Source of the DNA: Gammaproteobacteria bacterium
Lineage (GTDB): Bacteria > Pseudomonadota > Gammaproteobacteria > UBA6429 > Thiohalophilaceae
NCBI GenBank assembly: GCA_029882235.1
Contig: JAOULB010000063.1
Location: 1-8,755 of the forward strand
Length of the DNA: 8,755 bases
Direction of reading: 5' to 3'
Shown: piece after piece, positions 6,238-8,755 of the stretch
How the letters are laid out: each line of letters starts with the position of its first letter
Position numbering within the stretch: position 1 is the stretch's first letter
Notes under the pieces: generated by a model
Database searches by the model: none
The model's input: the letters and a program-made list of their open reading frames with translations, nothing else
Told to the model about the DNA's origin: nothing
Position numbers and translations under genes: made by a program

Positions 6238-6561
6238 TTAAAACGGCAGTTTAATACCAGGCGGTAAACCTAAACCAGCTGTCATACCTGAATATTTATC
6301 CTGTGTTTCTTTTTCCACCTGGCGCACAGCATCATTGACTGCTGCCGCAAGTAAATCTTCCAGCATTTCCTTATCGTCTTCAAAAACACTATCATCAATC
6401 GATACACGTTTAACATCATGACGCCCAGTCATAACGACACTGACCATACCGCCACCCGCCTGACCCGTGACTTCCATATTGGCAATTTCTTCCTGAGCCT
6501 TTTGCATATTGGCCTGCATCTTCTGGGCCTGCTTCATCATGTTGCCTAATCCACCTTTCAT
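6238..6561 (-). CDS. ybaB: YbaB/EbfC family nucleoid-associated protein
   Basis: A 107-residue DNA-binding protein of the usual length, forming dimers that bind DNA and may affect nucleoid organisation and gene expression. The family pattern is present: MKGGLGNMMKQAQKMQANMQKAQEE style N-terminal helix rich in Met and Gln, a central sheet region (GQAGGGMVSVVMTGRHDVKRV), a DDKEMLEDLLAAAVNDA helix, and a glycine/proline-rich C-terminus (TAGLGLPPGIKLPF). A GAGGA ribosome-binding site lies 7 bases before the ATG. It sits 33 bp after dnaX and 5 bp before recR, the conserved dnaX-ybaB-recR order. Confidence 0.97.
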   Translation of the reverse strand: MKGGLGNMMKQAQKMQANMQKAQEEIANMEVTGQAGGGMVSVVMTGRHDVKRVSIDDSVFEDDKEMLEDLLAAAVNDAVRQVEKETQDKYSGMTAGLGLPPGIKLPF

Positions 6562-6594
6562 TCCACTATCCTCATCACTTTTATCTTTCAGGTT

Positions 6595-8217
6595 TTAATC
6601 AATGGGTTGAACTGTGCCAGGTTCAAGACTGGCATTAAATGTTTCCATAATTTTTTGCACCGTCGTGTCATCCTGAATGGCTTCTTCAGCGGCTGACTGA
6701 CGCTGTTGTTGTTTTCTCTTTTGTCGCTCGGCAGGCGTTTCTATCGCCAGTTGCTCAATATCGATCTGAACACGAACTGTTTTGCCATAATATTCGCACA
6801 GTGATTCCTGTAAGCGAGCCTGGCGTTCTTTATTATTTAAATTTTCAGCAACGGGATCCAGTGCCAGGATAATCACGTCACCCTGATTTTGTTTTAGTGC
6901 ACAGTGCATGGCCAGTTCTTTCAAGATTCCACCCAAACCAAGTTGCTCAACGGTCGCGGCCCAGTCTGTATCAGATGTTTTTTTTACCGCTGCCGTTTCC
7001 TGTACAGCCTCGACCTGTGCTTCAGTTTTTTTTACTGGCTCTTTTGCGTATGTGACAGCTTGAGATTCTATTTGTGTTTGTGCTTGTTCTGGTGCCGTTT
7101 TAACAGATGGTTTAACTGATTTTGGCTGATTGCCAGCAGGCTGAAATGCAATCATGCGCAGCAAGATCATTTCCAGACCATTACGTGCATCGGGTGCCAG
7201 ATGAATATCGCGTCGACCAATCAGCGCGGTTTGATAAAACAGCTGCACATCTTCGGGTGATAATGCCACTGCCAGTTCCTGCAGTCGTGCCTGATCCCCC
7301 ATGGACTCATCCCATGATTCTGGCACCAGCTGCAAGAGCGCAATATGATGTAATGTTGTGATGAGTTCGGCTAAAACTTCGGTGTAATCCGGTGCCTGCA
7401 TCGAAAGTTCCTGCACCTGTTGCAAAGCGGCCCGGCAATCGGCTTGCGCCAGAGCAGCGAGGATCTGGTAGATATAGGTTTTCTCAATCGTACCCAGCAT
7501 GGACTGCACATCAGAACTCTGCAGGCTTCCTCCACCAAAGGCTATCGCCTGATCCAGCAAACTCAGGGCATCACGCATACTGCCATCTGCTGCATGCGCA
7601 AGTTGTTGTAATGCAGTTGATTCCGCTTCGACTTGCTCAGAGTTGGTGATAAATTGCAGATGATCACGAATCATCTCGGTCGAAAGACGTCGCAGATTAA
7701 ACTGTAAACATCTCGACAGAATAGTAACAGGTAGTTTTTGAGGATCAGTGGTTGCCAGCAGGAACTTCACATGCGGCGGTGGCTCTTCAAGGGTTTTAAG
7801 CAGAGCATTGAAACTATGATTCGACAACATGTGGACTTCGTCGATGAGATAGACTTTGTAGCGTCCGCGCGATGGCGCATATTGCACATTGTCCAACAGG
7901 TCACGCGTGTCTTCGACTTTCGTCCGGGACGCCGCATCGACCTCGATCAGATCGACAAATCGCCCCTCATCGATCTCGGTACATGCCGAGCACTCGCCAC
8001 AGGGTGTCGAACTGGTGCCCTGCTCACAGTTAAGAGATTTGGCCAGAATCCGCGCAATGGTTGTTTTACCCACACCGCGGGTACCCGTGAAAAGAAAGGC
8101 GTGATGAAGACGATCGCTATCGAGCGCATTGATCAATGCGCGCAGGACATGTTCCTGCCCAACCATCTCGGAGAAATTTTTCGGTCGCCACTTACGTGCG
8201 AGGACCTGATAACTCAT
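6595..8217 (-). CDS. dnaX: DNA polymerase III clamp-loader subunit tau/gamma
   Basis: A 540-residue AAA+ ATPase that loads the sliding clamp and, as full-length tau, binds polymerase and helicase at the fork. Walker A GTRGVGKT (45-52, Lys51), zinc ligands Cys64, Cys73, Cys76, Cys79, Walker B LIDEVH (124-129), the sensor-1 region ATTDPQKLP (155-163) and the SRC arginine finger (Arg169) are all at the numbers I recall for E. coli. Residues about 360-418 form a low-complexity Gln/Lys/Val linker, followed by a tau-specific C-terminus shorter than that of E. coli (643 residues in total). Two A8 tracts in the linker could give a gamma form of 398 or 415 residues. The start MSYQVLARKWRP is canonical. 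It lies downstream of ffs and heads the operon with ybaB and recR. Confidence 0.98.
   Translation of the reverse strand: MSYQVLARKWRPKNFSEMVGQEHVLRALINALDSDRLHHAFLFTGTRGVGKTTIARILAKSLNCEQGTSSTPCGECSACTEIDEGRFVDLIEVDAASRTKVEDTRDLLDNVQYAPSRGRYKVYLIDEVHMLSNHSFNALLKTLEEPPPHVKFLLATTDPQKLPVTILSRCLQFNLRRLSTEMIRDHLQFITNSEQVEAESTALQQLAHAADGSMRDALSLLDQAIAFGGGSLQSSDVQSMLGTIEKTYIYQILAALAQADCRAALQQVQELSMQAPDYTEVLAELITTLHHIALLQLVPESWDESMGDQARLQELAVALSPEDVQLFYQTALIGRRDIHLAPDARNGLEMILLRMIAFQPAGNQPKSVKPSVKTAPEQAQTQIESQAVTYAKEPVKKTEAQVEAVQETAAVKKTSDTDWAATVEQLGLGGILKELAMHCALKQNQGDVIILALDPVAENLNNKERQARLQESLCEYYGKTVRVQIDIEQLAIETPAERQKRKQQQRQSAAEEAIQDDTTVQKIMETFNASLEPGTVQPID
6971..6987 (-). promoter_or_regulatory. 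candidate programmed frameshift site 2 in dnaX
   Basis: A second GTA AAA AAA ACA (Val411-Lys-Lys-Thr414) repeats the same 11-mer GTAAAAAAAAC, 48 bases (16 codons) downstream of the first. A -1 slip reads AAC ATC TGA, ending at 415 residues. It may act as a back-up slippage site or merely be a duplicated Val-Lys-Lys-Thr in a low-complexity linker. No convincing stem-loop follows. Confidence 0.4.
7022..7035 (-). promoter_or_regulatory. candidate programmed frameshift site 1 in dnaX
   Basis: The - strand codons GTA AAA AAA ACT (Val395-Lys-Lys-Thr398) contain eight consecutive A (7033-7026), which places the slippery heptamer A AAA AAA in the correct frame. A -1 slip reads AAC then TGA (7024-7022), giving a 398-residue gamma that ends Lys-Asn. 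E. coli dnaX uses A AAA AAG followed by a -1-frame Glu and a stop, so the design is very similar. The upstream AAGAG is only a weak Shine-Dalgarno-like stimulator. The downstream stem candidates (ACAG/CTGT or GCTGT/GCAGC) are weak, so transcriptional slippage on A8 is an alternative. Confidence 0.6.
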
Positions 8218-8245
8218 GTTTCTTCAACCAACCGATAAAGCGTCC

Positions 8246-8251
8246 ATTCTA
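8246..8251 (-). promoter_or_regulatory. possible dnaX -10 element
   Basis: On the - strand TAGAAT (5 of 6 to TATAAT) lies about 28 bases before the dnaX ATG. No good -35 hexamer stands at the proper distance, and a GATGC/GCATC inverted repeat (8256-8275) occupies that area. The rest of the dnaX-ffs gap shows nothing else, and dnaX has only a weak GAAGA-type ribosome-binding site. Confidence 0.22.
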
Positions 8252-8304
8252 ACCCGATGCCGGGCTGGCCGCATCACTATGAGTGTTGAAAATGAAAATA
8301 TTAA

Positions 8305-8315
8305 GGGCGGTGCCC
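8305..8315 (-). terminator. possible intrinsic terminator of ffs
   Basis: On the - strand GGGC-ACC-GCCC forms a short GC hairpin overlapping the 3' end of the SRP RNA and followed by TTAATATTTTCATTTTC. The stem is only 4 bp and the T-tract is interrupted, so termination may be partial and some transcripts could continue into dnaX. Confidence 0.35.
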
Positions 8316-8418
8316 GCACCAGCTACACCCCGGCACCCGAATCCACCGCTGTGGCTGCTCCCTTCCGGGCCTGACCAGATTCACAGTTTATCGTCGCGAG
8401 AGAACCAATGCGTGCACC
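8309..8418 (-). ncRNA. ffs: signal recognition particle 4.5S RNA (small bacterial type)
   Basis: The - strand carries the universally conserved SRP domain IV: GGTCAGGCCCGGAAGG, then AGCAGCC, with the GGAA tetraloop and the asymmetric internal loop that bind Ffh. The flanking sequence pairs to a single long hairpin (5' GGTGC with 3' GCACC), and the tail GGTGCCGGGGTGTAGCTGG resembles the E. coli 4.5S 3' half. About 110 nt, close to the 114 nt of E. coli. The RNA pairs with Ffh to target nascent membrane proteins to FtsY. The ends are set from the terminal pairing and may be off by a few bases. Placement just upstream of dnaX is common in gammaproteobacteria. Confidence 0.95.
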
Positions 8419-8434
8419 ATAACTCAGCGGCGGA

Positions 8435-8464
8435 AGCTTACCACAAACCAAAACTCACTGACTA
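8435..8464 (-). promoter_or_regulatory. possible ffs promoter
   Basis: On the - strand TAGTCA (8464-8459, 4 of 6 to TTGACA) is followed after 18 bases by an extended -10, TGG-TAAGCT (hexamer 8440-8435, 3 of 6). A start near 8428 would leave a leader of about ten bases before the mature RNA, to be removed as in the E. coli precursor. The GC-rich stretch after the -10 resembles a discriminator of growth-regulated stable-RNA promoters. The hexamer matches are weak, so this is tentative. Confidence 0.3.
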
Positions 8465-8517
8465 AAATCTAACCAGTTCCGCCCAACTCTACATTTCACC
8501 GCAAATAATGATTTTTG

Positions 8518-8754
8518 TTAAGCACCATCAACCATAGCAGCTACATGCGCGGTGAAATGGGCTTGATAATCTTCTTCTGATCGACTGGTGATATCGACAA
8601 AGACTTCGTCTTCATCGGGTACCGCAATTAAATGACCTTCTGCAAAATCGATTTTCTCTCCATCATGATCAAGCAAAGCAAAATCACCATTTAAGGCAAT
8701 AAATACGACCCCGTTATCTTCTTCGCCACCAATACTTTTGATCCACCCCGCCAT
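8518..8754 (-). CDS. unrecognised small acidic protein, possibly partial at its N-terminus
   Basis: A 78-codon frame that ends in TAA at 8520-8518 and begins at an ATG one base from the window edge. That Met may be the true start or an internal residue, because nothing upstream is visible. The protein is very acidic (for example GGEEDNGVVF, PDEDEVFVD and SRSEEDYQ), without Cys, signal peptide or membrane segment. Alternating hydrophobic strands (VVFIALNGDFALLD, GHLIAVP, EVFVDI) suggest a small beta-rich domain, followed by a helix (SEEDYQAHFTAHVAAMV). I do not recognise a family. The 98 bases between its stop and ffs hold the possible ffs promoter. It reads in the same direction as ffs and dnaX. 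Confidence 0.65.
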   Translation of the reverse strand: MAGWIKSIGGEEDNGVVFIALNGDFALLDHDGEKIDFAEGHLIAVPDEDEVFVDITSRSEEDYQAHFTAHVAAMVDGA

Positions 8755-8755
8755 T

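Noticed and set aside
6904..8238. Long + strand frames opposite dnaX (for example 7738-8238)
   Set aside because: They are shadows of the dnaX coding sequence: no family resemblance, no ribosome-binding sites, and an Arg/Cys/His-rich composition typical of antisense frames.
8256..8275. GATGC/GCATC inverted repeat between ffs and dnaX as a terminator or attenuator
   Set aside because: The arms are only 5 bp with a 10-base loop and no T-run in either direction. It is noted in the dnaX promoter entry but not called.
8283..8465. 60-codon + strand frame across the SRP RNA gene
   Set aside because: It lies antisense to ffs, whose conserved structure fully explains the sequence; the proline-rich translation is an artefact.

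Overview
The window looks like ordinary chromosome from a flagellated, moderate-GC gammaproteobacterium. The basis is the protein-level resemblance of every recognisable gene, the ffs-dnaX-ybaB-recR block, and a motA-motB pair running convergently toward rsgA, an arrangement I recall from Pseudomonas and relatives. The exact genus cannot be told. I see no mobile element, tRNA, rRNA, CRISPR array, phage gene or defence system. Genes are tightly packed and all of the larger ones are intact except those cut by the window ends.

Left part, + strand (1-2129): the C-terminal part of a Ste24-like M48 membrane metallopeptidase, a short secreted c-type cytochrome, a pterin-4a-carbinolamine dehydratase and the ribosome-assembly GTPase RsgA. 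They are spaced -4, +2 and +7 bp apart and probably form one transcript. The middle part begins on the - strand (2130-3945) with motA-motB, the proton-driven stator of the flagellar motor. Its candidate sigma-28 promoter sits in the 247-bp divergent region (3946-4192). On the other side of that region a + strand gene (4193-5635) encodes an HDOD-GAF signalling-type protein.

Right part, - strand, read from right to left: an unrecognised acidic protein cut or nearly cut by the window end (8518-8754), the 4.5S signal recognition particle RNA (ffs, 8309-8418), then dnaX (clamp loader tau/gamma), ybaB/ebfC (nucleoid-associated protein) and recR (recombinational repair).

I found no new multi-gene system. 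The points most worth a second look are regulatory. Two identical A8 tracts lie in the dnaX linker, each an in-frame A AAA AAA slippery site followed within two or three codons by a -1-frame stop. This suggests that gamma is made by frameshifting or transcriptional slippage. Both convergent gene pairs (rsgA/motB and HDOD/recR) meet with zero bases between stop codons, in the same palindrome TGATCA. A 14-bp perfect palindrome lies at the predicted motA start point, and a related 19-bp palindrome lies in the last codons of the HDOD gene. A possible 45-codon ORF ends 4 bp before the HDOD start.
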